Assembly (NCBI RefSeq): GCF_002834145.1
Contig: NZ_PHNT01000003.1
Coordinates: 124,247 to 188,246, forward strand
Source: Roseovarius salinarum
Lineage (GTDB): Bacteria; Pseudomonadota; Alphaproteobacteria; Rhodobacterales; Rhodobacteraceae
DNA: 64,000 nt
Direction of reading: 5' to 3'
Shown piece by piece: positions 7,971 to 16,147 of the stretch (the first letter of the stretch is position 1; each line of letters begins with the position of its first letter). The position numbers and the translations under genes are program-made. The notes beneath the pieces are model-generated. The model saw only the letters and a list, made by a program, of their open reading frames with translations, made no database searches and was not told the origin of the DNA.

Positions 7971-9092
7971 ATGAAACTTGCGACGACACTCATGGCCTCG
8001 ACGGCGCTGACCGTTGCCGCCGGCGCCGCCGCGGCGGAAAGCCACGGCGACATGGCCGACAGCATGACACTGGTGTCCTGGGGCGGCGCCTATCAGAACA
8101 GCCAGCAGAAGGCCTATGTCGAACCCTACCTCGAGATGAACCCCGACGTCAGCGCGACCTGGGACGAAAGCTCGAACGAGGCGGTGGCCAAGCTGCGCGC
8201 GATGGACGAGGCCGGCAACATCACCTGGGACGTTGTCGACGTGGTGGCCTCCGATGCCATCCGCCTGTGCGACGAAGGCCTGGCGATGGAGATCGACCAT
8301 GACGAGCTGCTCAAGCCCGCGCCGGACGGCACCGAGGCCAGCGACGATTTCGGCGACCTGATCGTGAGCGACTGCTTCATCCCGCAGATCGTCTACTCGA
8401 CCACCTTCGGCTACCGCACCGACATGGTGCCCGAGGGCACCGAAGCGCCCGACGACATCTGCGACGTCTGGGACACCGAGACCTACCCGGGCAAGCGCAG
8501 CCTCGAGAAGCGCCCGATCAACAACATGGAATGGGCGCTTCTGTGCGACGGCGTGGAAAAGGAGAACGTCTATGACGTGCTGGCCACCGAGGAAGGGCAG
8601 GACCGCGCGCTGGCCAAGCTCGACGAGATCAAGGACGACGTGATCTGGTGGTCCGCCGGCGCCGACACGCCGCAGCTTCTGGCCGACGGCGAGATCTTCA
8701 TGGGCTCGACCTACAACGGCCGCCTGTTCAGCGTGATCGAGGAGCAGGACCAGCCCGTGGGCATGATGTGGGACGCGCAGGTCTTCGACCTGGACGGCTG
8801 GATCATTCCCGAGGGTCTGCCCGATGACCGTCTGGCCCGCGCGAAGGACTTCGTGCGGTTCGCCACCGATACCCAGCGTCTGGCCGACCAGGCGGCCTAC
8901 ATCTCCTACGGCCCGGCGCGCGAAAGCTCGGCGCCGCTGGTCGGCAAGCACGCCGAACTGGGCATCGACATGGCACCGCACATGCCGACCGCGCCGGACA
9001 ATGCCGGCAACGTCTTCGTCTACAACTACGAGTTCTGGGCCGACTATCGCGACGACATCGACGCGAAGTTCCAGGCCTGGCTGGCGCAATAA
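7971..9092 (+). CDS. Periplasmic binding protein of the polyamine-type ABC transporter (PotD-like)
   Basis: Extracellular solute-binding protein of 373 residues with a classical signal peptide (MKLATTLMASTALTVAAGAAAAE, cleavage after AAA about residue 22). The mature protein opens TLVSWGGAYQNSQQKAYVEPY, typical of the PotD/spermidine-putrescine family. It is strongly acidic, with several cysteines (ICDVWDT, LLCDGVE) that may form disulfides. The ATG at 7971 has GGGAG six bases upstream. It is flanked by stable hairpins on both sides, as expected for the most highly expressed gene of such an operon. The ligand is unknown. Confidence 0.87.
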   Translation: MKLATTLMASTALTVAAGAAAAESHGDMADSMTLVSWGGAYQNSQQKAYVEPYLEMNPDVSATWDESSNEAVAKLRAMDEAGNITWDVVDVVASDAIRLCDEGLAMEIDHDELLKPAPDGTEASDDFGDLIVSDCFIPQIVYSTTFGYRTDMVPEGTEAPDDICDVWDTETYPGKRSLEKRPINNMEWALLCDGVEKENVYDVLATEEGQDRALAKLDEIKDDVIWWSAGADTPQLLADGEIFMGSTYNGRLFSVIEEQDQPVGMMWDAQVFDLDGWIIPEGLPDDRLARAKDFVRFATDTQRLADQAAYISYGPARESSAPLVGKHAELGIDMAPHMPTAPDNAGNVFVYNYEFWADYRDDIDAKFQAWLAQ

Positions 9093-9099
9093 GGGTCCG

Positions 9100-9155
9100 C
9101 GCGGGCGGCTGACGCCCGCGTGACCGGTTCCGGGCGGCCCCTTGTGGCCGCCCGG
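9100..9155 (+). other. Double stem-loop after the binding-protein gene
   Basis: Two consecutive perfect hairpins: CGCGGGCG-gctga-CGCCCGCG at 9100-9120 and CCGGGCGGCC-ccttgt-GGCCGCCCGG at 9130-9155. Neither has a U-run. They fill most of the gap between the binding-protein stop and the DUF1330 gene. This is the usual place for structures that stabilise the binding-protein message or dampen read-through into the permease genes. Confidence 0.65.
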
Positions 9156-9188
9156 TCCATCCGACGGACGAACGACGGAGCGCAGGCC

Positions 9189-9479
9189 ATGCCCAAGGGC
9201 TATATCATCGGCCATATCACCGTGACGGACCCGGACGCCTATCAGGAATACGTCCGCCGCGACACGCCGATCCTCGAAGGGTTGGGCGGGCGGTTCATCG
9301 TCCGCGGCGGCCGCAGCGAATGCCCAGAGGGTGAAACCGAGGACCGCCACGTCGTCATCGAGTTCCCGACGTACGAGGCCGCGCTCGCGGCCTACAACGA
9401 CCCCGAATACCAGGAGGTCGCCGAGATCAGGCGCAGCACCGCCGAGAGCGTCATCATCGTGGTGGAGGGCACGGAATGA
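9189..9479 (+). CDS. DUF1330 family protein inside the ABC operon
   Basis: A 96-residue cytoplasmic protein of the DUF1330 (dimeric alpha-beta barrel) family, recognised from MPKGYIIGHITVTDPDAYQEY, the central GGRFIVRGG and the end segment FPTYEAALAAYNDPEYQ. No biochemical role is established for the family. The ATG at 9189 follows GGAG by 8 bases. Its stop overlaps the start of the next permease gene (ATGA), so it is translated as part of the transporter operon. A role in handling the imported substrate is plausible but only an inference from position. Confidence 0.8.
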   Translation: MPKGYIIGHITVTDPDAYQEYVRRDTPILEGLGGRFIVRGGRSECPEGETEDRHVVIEFPTYEAALAAYNDPEYQEVAEIRRSTAESVIIVVEGTE

Positions 9480-11254
9480 GCAAACTCAAGAGCAGCGGCC
9501 AGCAGACGGCCGACGCACCCACCCCCGAAGACGCCTTTCACGAGGCCGCCGCGCTGGAGGATCACCCCTCGGCCCCCAGGGGCAGCAAGGCCGACGGCCC
9601 CGTACTTTCGGCCGACGGCACGCCGCTCAAGCGCAGCCTGAACCGCGCGCTGCGCATGCAGAAGCTGCGCGCGCTGATGCTGATCGCGCCGTTGCTGATC
9701 TTCGTGCTGGTGACCTTCATCGCGCCGATCGCGGACATGCTGTTCCGCTCGGTCGAGAACCAGATCGTTTCCAACACCCTGCCGCGCACGACGCAGGCAC
9801 TGGCGGGCTGGGAGGCCGAGGGCGCCGACAGCGCCCCGCCCGAGGCGGCCTACGAAGCGCTCTACGTCGATCTTTTCCTTGCCGCCGAGGCAAAGGAGCA
9901 CACGCGGCTGGGCACCCGTCTGAACTACGAGGAAACGGGCCTGTCATCGCTGTTCCGGTCCTCGGGTCGTGACATGGACGACATCGGCGAGGACCGTATC
10001 GACGCCTTGGAAGATGCCAACGAAGCCTGGGAGGAAGAGGGCTTCTGGTACACGCTGATGACCGGCGGCGAGGGCGCGGCGGGCAACACCGCGCTGCTGG
10101 ACGAGCAGAGAGACCGCCTGGAGGCGCTGACCGGCGACAGCTACGCGGCGGACATCGGCTTCGTGCCGGGCCAGGCGATTTCCGAGCTGCTGCCCCGCAC
10201 CGCCCGCGCCTATGCCGCCTTCGCGCTCTATACGGTTGTCGAGGACGAGGACATCGTCGCCGAGGAAGAGCCTTGGGAACGTGTCAAGATCGCCCTCACG
10301 CAGGATCTGCGCGACCCCGCGACCGTGCAGGCGCTGGCCGATTACGACGGACCGGGCGCCGAGGAGCTGCGCGCGGCCGCGGATCTGTCCGGGGGCTTCG
10401 AGGAAATCGATTTCAAGCAGACCTTCCTGGAGATCGACGAGGACTGGGGCAACGTCGACAACTGGCAGACGATCAAGATGTACAGCCCGCCCTTCACTTC
10501 GGGCTATTTCCTCAACGCCGTCGACATGGAGAAAACGCCCGACGGGCCGGCCCTTCGCGACGAGGACGAACGCATCTACGGCCTGCTCTTCAACCGAACG
10601 CTGTTCATGAGCCTCGTGATCACCGGCTGCTGTATCATGCTGGGCTACCCGGTGGCTTGGCTGCTGGCGAACCTGCCGATGCGCACCGCCAACATTCTGA
10701 TGATCCTGGTGCTGCTGCCGTTCTGGACATCGCTGCTGGTGCGCACGAGCGCGTGGAAGGTCATGCTGCAGCAACAGGGCGTCATCAACGACACGCTGGT
10801 CTGGCTGGGGCTGGTGGACGATGCCAGCCGCCTGATCATGATCAACAACCAGTTCGGCACCATCGTGGCCATGACCCACATCCTGCTGCCGTTCATGATC
10901 CTTCCGATGTATTCGGTGATGCAGACGATCCCGCCGTCCTACGTGCGCGCGGCGCGCTCGCTGGGGGCGACGAACTGGACATCCTTCTGGCGGGTCTATT
11001 TCCCGCAGTCGGTGCCGGGCATCGGCGCGGGGTCGATCCTCGTCTTCATCCTGTCGATCGGGTACTACATCACGCCCGAGATCGTCGGCGGGACCACCGG
11101 CACCTTCATCTCGAACCGGATCGCCTACCACATCTCCAGTTCGCTCAACTGGGGCCTTGCGGCGGCGCTCGGATCGATCCTGCTGGCCGTCGTGCTGATC
11201 CTCTACTGGGCCTATGACAAGATCGTGGGCATCGACAACGTGAAGCTGGGGTAA
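9476..11254 (+). CDS. ABC transporter permease, PotB-like, with a large periplasmic insertion
   Basis: Permease of 592 residues, about twice the usual length. A charged N-terminal tail (1-60) precedes TM1 (about 66-90). Some 280 acidic, soluble-looking residues follow (about 91-370), then the remaining helices from TM2 at about 375 (SLVITGCCIMLGYPVAWLL). The EAA coupling loop is seen in VRAARSLGATNWTSFWRVYFPQS. The insertion is predicted to be periplasmic because it follows TM1. It overlaps DUF1330 by 4 bases and is 5 bases from the next permease. The core places it in the spermidine/putrescine permease I family. Confidence 0.85.
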   Translation: MSKLKSSGQQTADAPTPEDAFHEAAALEDHPSAPRGSKADGPVLSADGTPLKRSLNRALRMQKLRALMLIAPLLIFVLVTFIAPIADMLFRSVENQIVSNTLPRTTQALAGWEAEGADSAPPEAAYEALYVDLFLAAEAKEHTRLGTRLNYEETGLSSLFRSSGRDMDDIGEDRIDALEDANEAWEEEGFWYTLMTGGEGAAGNTALLDEQRDRLEALTGDSYAADIGFVPGQAISELLPRTARAYAAFALYTVVEDEDIVAEEEPWERVKIALTQDLRDPATVQALADYDGPGAEELRAAADLSGGFEEIDFKQTFLEIDEDWGNVDNWQTIKMYSPPFTSGYFLNAVDMEKTPDGPALRDEDERIYGLLFNRTLFMSLVITGCCIMLGYPVAWLLANLPMRTANILMILVLLPFWTSLLVRTSAWKVMLQQQGVINDTLVWLGLVDDASRLIMINNQFGTIVAMTHILLPFMILPMYSVMQTIPPSYVRAARSLGATNWTSFWRVYFPQSVPGIGAGSILVFILSIGYYITPEIVGGTTGTFISNRIAYHISSSLNWGLAAALGSILLAVVLILYWAYDKIVGIDNVKLG

Positions 11255-11259
11255 GGGAC

Positions 11260-12435
11260 ATGACCATCGCCATCATCGAACCGAAACCCACCCCCTTCGT
11301 CGCCGGCGTCACGGCGATCGCCGGGGCCTTCGCGGGCCTCCTGGTGGGCACCGCGCAGGGTTCCAGCCTGATCGGGCTCGTGGCCGGTGCCGTGATCGCC
11401 GCCGCGATGGCCTATGTCTTCCTTGACTACTTTCGGCAGGAGCGCACGGCGCGTTGGGCGACCGTGATCGTCTTCACGATCGCCGCCTTCCTGCTCGGAG
11501 GCCCCGCCGGCGCCATCGTCGGGGTGCTCTTCGGCCTGTTCTTCGGCTGGTTCATCTTCTGGCTGGGCGAGGGCCGCCACCGCGCCAAGCTGCCACCCTA
11601 CACCACGGGCCTCCAGGTGTTCTACCATTACGGCTTCCGGGTGATCTGCGGGCTCGTCTTCTTCTTCCTGATCACGCCGATCATCGTGGTCATGCCGCTG
11701 TCGTTCAACGCCGAGAACTTCTTCACCTTCACGCCCGAGATGCTGGCCCTGGATCCGGAAGGCTACTCGCTCAAGCATTACCGCGATTTCTTCACCAACG
11801 ACGACTGGCAGCAGGCGCTCTGGAACTCGGTGTCGATCGCGCCCCTGGCGACGCTGCTGGCGGTAAGCTTCGGTACGCTGGCGGCCATCGGGCTGAGCTC
11901 CGAACACGTCCCCTTCCGCCGCCCGATCATGGCGATCCTGATCTCGCCGATGATCGTGCCGCTGATCATCTCGGCGGCGGGGATGTATTTCTTCTACTCC
12001 CGCCTCGGGTTGCAGGGCACCTACTGGGGCGTGGTGCTGGCGCACGCGGCACTGGGTATTCCCTTCGTCATCATCACGGTGACGGCCACGCTGGTGGGCT
12101 TCGACCGGTCGCTGACCCGCGCCGCGGCGAACCTCGGCGCGAACCCGGTCACCACCTTCCGGCGCGTGCAGATGCCGCTCATCCTGCCCGGCGTGATCTC
12201 CGGCGGTCTCTTCGCCTTCATCACCTCCTTTGACGAGGTGGTCGTCGTGCTGTTCGTCGGCTCGGCGGGGCAGAAGACGCTGCCATGGCAGATGTTCACG
12301 GGCCTGCGCGAACAGATCTCGCCGACGATCCTTGCCGTGGCCACGATCCTGGTGACCATCTCGATCCTGCTGCTGACGACGGTCGAACTGCTGAGACGCA
12401 GATCGGAACGCCTGCGCGGCATGACGCCCGGCTGA
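11260..12435 (+). CDS. ABC transporter permease, PotC-like, with extra N-terminal helices
   Basis: Permease of 391 residues. The C-terminal 270 residues are a normal PotC-type permease (EAA loop in TRAAANLGANPVTTFRRVQMPLI). The first 110 residues form about four additional hydrophobic stretches rich in Gly/Ala (GVTAIAGAFAGLLVG, IGLVAGAVIAAAMAYVF, VIVFTIAAFLLGG, GVLFGLFFGWFIFWL) before the normal TM1 (VICGLVFFFLITPIIVVM). Last gene of the operon; a strong terminator follows 12 bases later. The extension may pair with the unusual insertion of the partner permease. Confidence 0.85.
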   Translation: MTIAIIEPKPTPFVAGVTAIAGAFAGLLVGTAQGSSLIGLVAGAVIAAAMAYVFLDYFRQERTARWATVIVFTIAAFLLGGPAGAIVGVLFGLFFGWFIFWLGEGRHRAKLPPYTTGLQVFYHYGFRVICGLVFFFLITPIIVVMPLSFNAENFFTFTPEMLALDPEGYSLKHYRDFFTNDDWQQALWNSVSIAPLATLLAVSFGTLAAIGLSSEHVPFRRPIMAILISPMIVPLIISAAGMYFFYSRLGLQGTYWGVVLAHAALGIPFVIITVTATLVGFDRSLTRAAANLGANPVTTFRRVQMPLILPGVISGGLFAFITSFDEVVVVLFVGSAGQKTLPWQMFTGLREQISPTILAVATILVTISILLLTTVELLRRRSERLRGMTPG

Positions 12436-12447
12436 GGGCCCGAACGA

Positions 12448-12476
12448 AAGGGGCGGCCCCGTGCCGCCCCTTCATC
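12448..12476 (+). terminator. Rho-independent-like terminator of the ABC operon
   Basis: AAGGGGCGG-ccccgtg-CCGCCCCTT: 9-bp stem, 7-base loop, followed by a T-rich but broken run (TTCATCTT). It ends the transporter operon and runs into dispersed repeat copy B. Because ilvE converges here from the minus strand, the hairpin may serve both directions. Confidence 0.7.
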
Positions 12477-12502
12477 TTGCTTCAACTACTCCCGCCGGAG
12501 GC
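12470..12502 (-). repeat. Dispersed intergenic repeat, copy B
   Basis: Reads GCCTCCGGCGGGAGTA...GCAAGATGAAG on the minus strand, matching copy A (5085-5118) except for a short central difference and one missing base. It lies between two convergent genes, directly behind the terminator stem at 12448-12472. Confidence 0.75.
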
Positions 12503-12571
12503 GCGCGCAGGCCAAGGCCGGCAGGCCGCGGCCGAGACATCGTGCGCGCGCCGAAGGCGCGCACCGCGTGA

Positions 12572-13438
12572 TTACGCCCGCACGCGCGCCTCGTAGGCGT
12601 CGGAGATCTCGCGCGCCAGCGCGCCCACCTCGAAATTGTAGTCGCCGATCTGGCCCACGGGTGTCACCTCGGCGGCCGTGCCCGTCAGCCAGCACTGTTC
12701 GAATCCTTCGAGTTCGCCGGGCATGATGTGCCGTTCGTGCACGGTGAAGCCACGGTCGTTCAGCATGCCGATCACCGTCTGCCGCGTGATGCCGTCGAGG
12801 AAGCAGTCGGGCAGCGGCGTGTGCACCTCGCCGTCCTTGACGAAGAAGATGTTCGCGCCCGTCGCCTCGGCCACGTACCCGCGGTAATCCATCATCAGCG
12901 CATCGCCGCAGCCCTTCGCCTCGGCGGCGTGCTTGGACATCGTGCAGATCATGTAAAGCCCGGCGGCCTTGGCGTGGCTGGGGATCGTCTCGGGGCTGGG
13001 GCGTTTCCACTTCGAGATGTCCAGCTTGGCGCCCCTGGTCTTGGCGTCGCCGTAATAGGCGCCCCATTCCCAGGCGGCGACCGCCAGCCGCACCTTGTTG
13101 CGCATCGAGCTTACGCCCATGTCCTCGCCCGCGCCGCGCCAGGCGACCGCACGGACATACGCATCGCCCAACCCGTTGGCCTTCATGACCTCCAGCTTGG
13201 CGGCCTCGATCTCGTCGATCGTCCAGGGGATCGGCATGTCGATGGCCGTGCCGGAGTTGATCAGCCGTTCCGAGTGCGCACGGCTTTCGAAGATCCGGCC
13301 GCCGTAGGCACGCTCGCCCTCGAATACCGAACTGGCGTAGTGCAGCGCGTGCGTGAGGATATGCACGTTCGCATCGCGCCAGTCGACAAGGGCGCCATCC
13401 ATCCAGATCTTGCCGTCGCGGTCGTCGTATCCGGCCAT
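12572..13438 (-). CDS. ilvE: Branched-chain amino acid aminotransferase
   Basis: Class IV PLP aminotransferase of 288 residues that interconverts valine, leucine and isoleucine with their 2-oxo acids. Visible: HALHYASSVFEGERAYGGRIF, the PLP lysine region (KAAGLYMICTMSKHAAEAKGCGDALMMD), and the EATGANIFFV and GITRQTVI motifs. I start at the ATG at 13438 because AAAGGAG stands 6-7 bases upstream on the minus strand. It is divergent from petP. Three TTGCG units at an exact 9-base period sit 25-50 bases upstream of its start. A D-amino-acid or aminodeoxychorismate lyase is excluded by the conserved IlvE motifs. Confidence 0.9.
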   Translation of the reverse strand: MAGYDDRDGKIWMDGALVDWRDANVHILTHALHYASSVFEGERAYGGRIFESRAHSERLINSGTAIDMPIPWTIDEIEAAKLEVMKANGLGDAYVRAVAWRGAGEDMGVSSMRNKVRLAVAAWEWGAYYGDAKTRGAKLDISKWKRPSPETIPSHAKAAGLYMICTMSKHAAEAKGCGDALMMDYRGYVAEATGANIFFVKDGEVHTPLPDCFLDGITRQTVIGMLNDRGFTVHERHIMPGELEGFEQCWLTGTAAEVTPVGQIGDYNFEVGALAREISDAYEARVRA

Positions 13439-13462
13439 CGCATGCTCCTTTCGGCCCAATAT

Positions 13463-13489
13463 TTGCGTTTGTTGCGCTGGTTGCGTCCG
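13463..13489. promoter_or_regulatory. Three 9-base direct repeats in the ilvE-petP intergenic region
   Basis: TTGCGTTTG, TTGCGCTGG and TTGCGTCCG start at 13463, 13472 and 13481, an exact 9-base period, with a further TTGCG at 13504. They lie just upstream of ilvE on its own promoter side and about 115-140 bases upstream of petP. Periodic short repeats like these usually bind a regulator in tandem. Which protein binds is unknown. Confidence 0.45.
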
Positions 13490-13604
13490 AACCGGACATA
13501 AAGTTGCGCAAAAACTGCGAATCGCTACCAGTTCGGTCTTGGAATGTCAATAAAGCTGACTTAAGTTCACAGGGCGGGCAGAAGACACCATCGGAGGCCG
13601 GAAA

Positions 13605-14102
13605 ATGCCGGAAATGCAAGGTGGCGAGAACCTGCTGTTCCTGACCGACGAACAGCTCAGGCAGGGGATCGAGGCGATGTTCTTCGCCTACCGAGGGTTC
13701 ACGGCCGATCCTGACCGGATTCTCGCGGACATGTCCTATGGCCGGGCGCATCACCGCGCCATGCATTTCATCGCGCGCCTGCCGGGAACGACCGTGAACA
13801 ACCTGATGCGAATCCTCGGTGTCACGAAACAGTCGCTCAACCGGGTTCTGCGCACGTTGATCGAGGATGGCCTTGTCGAAAGCCGTGTCGGCACGTCGGA
13901 CAAGCGCGAGCGCAACCTGTTCCTGACCGAGAACGGCGCCGCGCTGGAACAAAGGCTGTCGGATGCGCAGCGCGCACGGATGCGCGCGGCCTATCGCGCC
14001 GCCGGCCCCGAGGCCGTTTCGGGCTTTCGGCAGGTCCTCGAGGCCATGATGGACCCGGAGATGCGGCGCCAGTATCACGCCATTCGGGATGCAGGCGCAT
14101 GA
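13605..14102 (+). CDS. petP: MarR-family regulator PetP
   Basis: A 165-residue MarR-type protein with a winged helix in the middle (TTVNNLMRILGVTKQSLNRVLRTLIEDGLVESRVGTSDKRERNLFLTENG in several parts) and helical dimerisation ends. Its 3' end overlaps the OmpR-type gene petR by 4 bases (ATGA). This pair is known from Rhodobacter capsulatus, where petP and petR lie upstream of the cytochrome bc1 genes and petR is needed for growth. The bc1 genes are not in this window. Name given by pair and order. Confidence 0.78.
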   Translation: MPEMQGGENLLFLTDEQLRQGIEAMFFAYRGFTADPDRILADMSYGRAHHRAMHFIARLPGTTVNNLMRILGVTKQSLNRVLRTLIEDGLVESRVGTSDKRERNLFLTENGAALEQRLSDAQRARMRAAYRAAGPEAVSGFRQVLEAMMDPEMRRQYHAIRDAGA

Positions 14103-14800
14103 CCGAGCCCGCGCCGCACCTCCTGATCGTCGACGACGACGAACGAATCCGCGGGTTGCTGCAGAAGTTCCTGTCGCGCAACGGCTTCCTTGTTTCCGTG
14201 GCGCGCGATGCCGCGCAGGCCCGCCGCCTGTTGTCCGGGCTCGAGTTCGACATGATCGTGCTCGACGTGATGATGCCCGGAGAGGACGGGATCGCGTTGA
14301 CCCGCGCGCTGCGCGAAACCGACGCGACACCGGTCCTTCTTCTGACGGCGAAGGGCGAAACCGACGACCGGATAGCCGGCCTCGAAGCGGGGGCCGACGA
14401 TTACCTTCCCAAGCCTTTCGAGCCCAAGGAGCTTCTTCTGCGGATCAACGCCATCCTGCGCCGCATGCCGGAGCCTGAAAACGGCGAGGGCGCGCCGACA
14501 ATCCTGAACCTCGGGACGGTACGCTACGACATATCGCGCGCCGAACTTCTGCGCGGATCGGAGCCGATCCCGCTTACCGCGACCGAGGCCCAGCTGATGC
14601 GCATCTTTGCCGAGAACCTGCGCGAACCCGTCAGCCGTGGCCGGCTGGTCGAGGATCTCGGCCGTGACAAGGGCAAGGCACAGGAGCGGGCCGTGGATGT
14701 GCAGATCACCCGCCTGCGGCGCAAGATCGAGGCGGACCCCAAGCAGCCCCGGTATCTTCAGACCGTGCGTGGCGAAGGCTACATGCTGGCGCCGGACTGA
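14099..14800 (+). CDS. petR: OmpR-family response regulator PetR
   Basis: A 233-residue two-domain response regulator. The receiver domain has the acidic cluster VDDDE (11-15), the phosphoacceptor D56 in IVLDVMMPGEDG, and the lysine in YLPKPFEP. The C-terminal OmpR-type DNA-binding domain ends with VDVQITRLRRKIEADPKQPRYL and TVRGEGYML. No histidine kinase is nearby; a MarR-type partner (petP) overlaps its start instead, as in Rhodobacter. It terminates 20 bases before the convergent M24 gene. Confidence 0.85.
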   Translation: MTEPAPHLLIVDDDERIRGLLQKFLSRNGFLVSVARDAAQARRLLSGLEFDMIVLDVMMPGEDGIALTRALRETDATPVLLLTAKGETDDRIAGLEAGADDYLPKPFEPKELLLRINAILRRMPEPENGEGAPTILNLGTVRYDISRAELLRGSEPIPLTATEAQLMRIFAENLREPVSRGRLVEDLGRDKGKAQERAVDVQITRLRRKIEADPKQPRYLQTVRGEGYMLAPD

Positions 14801-14820
14801 CCTTTTGCAAGTGCACTGGG

Positions 14821-16077
14821 TCAGGCCAGAAGATCGTCCTCGAAGGGAAAGCGCGAAAGAAGCTCGGTGCCCGTTTCGGTGACCAGCAACTGCTGTTCCA
14901 GCTTCACGCCCTCGGCGCCGCCGTCCTCGCCGATGTAGCTTTCAACGCAAAGGGTCATTCCCGGCTCGATCACCCCGTCATAGCCCGCGTCGGGAAAATC
15001 TCCGTGGTGATAGAGATACGGGTATTCCCCGGTCATCCCGCAGCCGTGCGCCGACAGGTAGTAGCGGTTGGCGTAGTACTTTTCGGGGATGTCCCAGGCG
15101 GCGTCGGCGTAGTCGCGGAAACTCATGCCAGGGCGCAGAACGTCGATGTTGTGGTTCACCTGTTCGTGGGCCACCTTGTAAAGCTCGCGCTGCTTGGCCG
15201 TCGGCGCGTCGGGGCCCGCGTGGAACGTGCGCGAGAAGTCGGAGTAATATCCGTGGCAGCCCACCACGTCCGTATCCAGCGCGATCAGTTCGTTTTTCCC
15301 TATGAGCTTGTCGGACGTCTCCTGGAACCACGGGTTCGTGCGTGTGCCCGTGTTCAGCAGGCGTGTTTCCACGTAATCACCGTTCTGCGCGATCACCGAC
15401 TGGTGCAGCACCGACCAGAGCTCGGCCTCGGTCAGCCCCGGGCGGATCGCCGCGCGTAGCTTGGCGACGGCGACCTCGGTCGCGCGCAGCGAGGCCATGA
15501 CGCATTTCATCTCCTCGTGCGACTTGACGGCACGCGCCATTTCCACGGGTTCCTGCGCGTCCACGATCCGCAGGCCCTGGTCGTGCAGGGCGATGGCCAC
15601 GCCGGCGTTCAGCCGTTCTAGCCCCAGCGTCGCGCCCTTGCCCGCCAGATCCGTCACGAGCTCCGCCGTCTCTGCCGCCCATGCGCGCTCACGCTCCGCG
15701 ATCTCCGGGCCGGCCGCGACGAAGCTGGCGGTCTTGGCCGGGCGGACCTCGTCCACCGTTTCGAAGCCTTCGGCCAGATGTGCGCAGCCGGTGAATTCGA
15801 ACAGGATCGCCCGGTCGGCCGTCATCAGCAGGTAGCGCGCGGGCGCGTTGCGTTGCGAAAACACCTGCATGTTGCGCGTTCCCGTGGCGTAGCGGATGTT
15901 CACGGGGTCACTCAGGATCACGGCATCGATGCCGCGCCGGGCCATCTGCGCGCGCACGCGCGCCTGACGATAGCGCCGTACCGCGCCCAGATCGATGCCC
16001 TCGTCCTGCGGCGCGCGATCAAGCTGCGCCAGACCTTCCAGATCGCCGCGATCGGCGTGCCAGTCGAATTCCGCCAT
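14821..16077 (-). CDS. M24 family metalloprotein related to DMSP lyase DddP
   Basis: Pita-bread-fold protein of 418 residues. The six putative metal ligands are D268, D270, D280, H344, E379 and E394. With a constant offset of 27 they match the ligands I recall for Ruegeria DddP (D295, D297, D307, H371, E406, E421), so it aligns without gaps through the active site and shares ETRLL and RTNPWFQE. However, the position of the proposed DddP catalytic base, Asp377, is Gly350 here, while the Tyr366 equivalent (Y339) is kept. It may be a DddP relative with another hydrolase activity. The ATG at 16077 is preceded by GGGGGAAGG. An Lrp regulator lies 70 bases upstream on the same strand. Confidence 0.75.
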   Translation of the reverse strand: MAEFDWHADRGDLEGLAQLDRAPQDEGIDLGAVRRYRQARVRAQMARRGIDAVILSDPVNIRYATGTRNMQVFSQRNAPARYLLMTADRAILFEFTGCAHLAEGFETVDEVRPAKTASFVAAGPEIAERERAWAAETAELVTDLAGKGATLGLERLNAGVAIALHDQGLRIVDAQEPVEMARAVKSHEEMKCVMASLRATEVAVAKLRAAIRPGLTEAELWSVLHQSVIAQNGDYVETRLLNTGTRTNPWFQETSDKLIGKNELIALDTDVVGCHGYYSDFSRTFHAGPDAPTAKQRELYKVAHEQVNHNIDVLRPGMSFRDYADAAWDIPEKYYANRYYLSAHGCGMTGEYPYLYHHGDFPDAGYDGVIEPGMTLCVESYIGEDGGAEGVKLEQQLLVTETGTELLSRFPFEDDLLA

Positions 16078-16147
16078 GCCTTCCCCCCGGTTCGGCGCTC
16101 GGAACAACCGCTAATGCGGATGGAGAGGTCGCACAATCCCCGCGACG

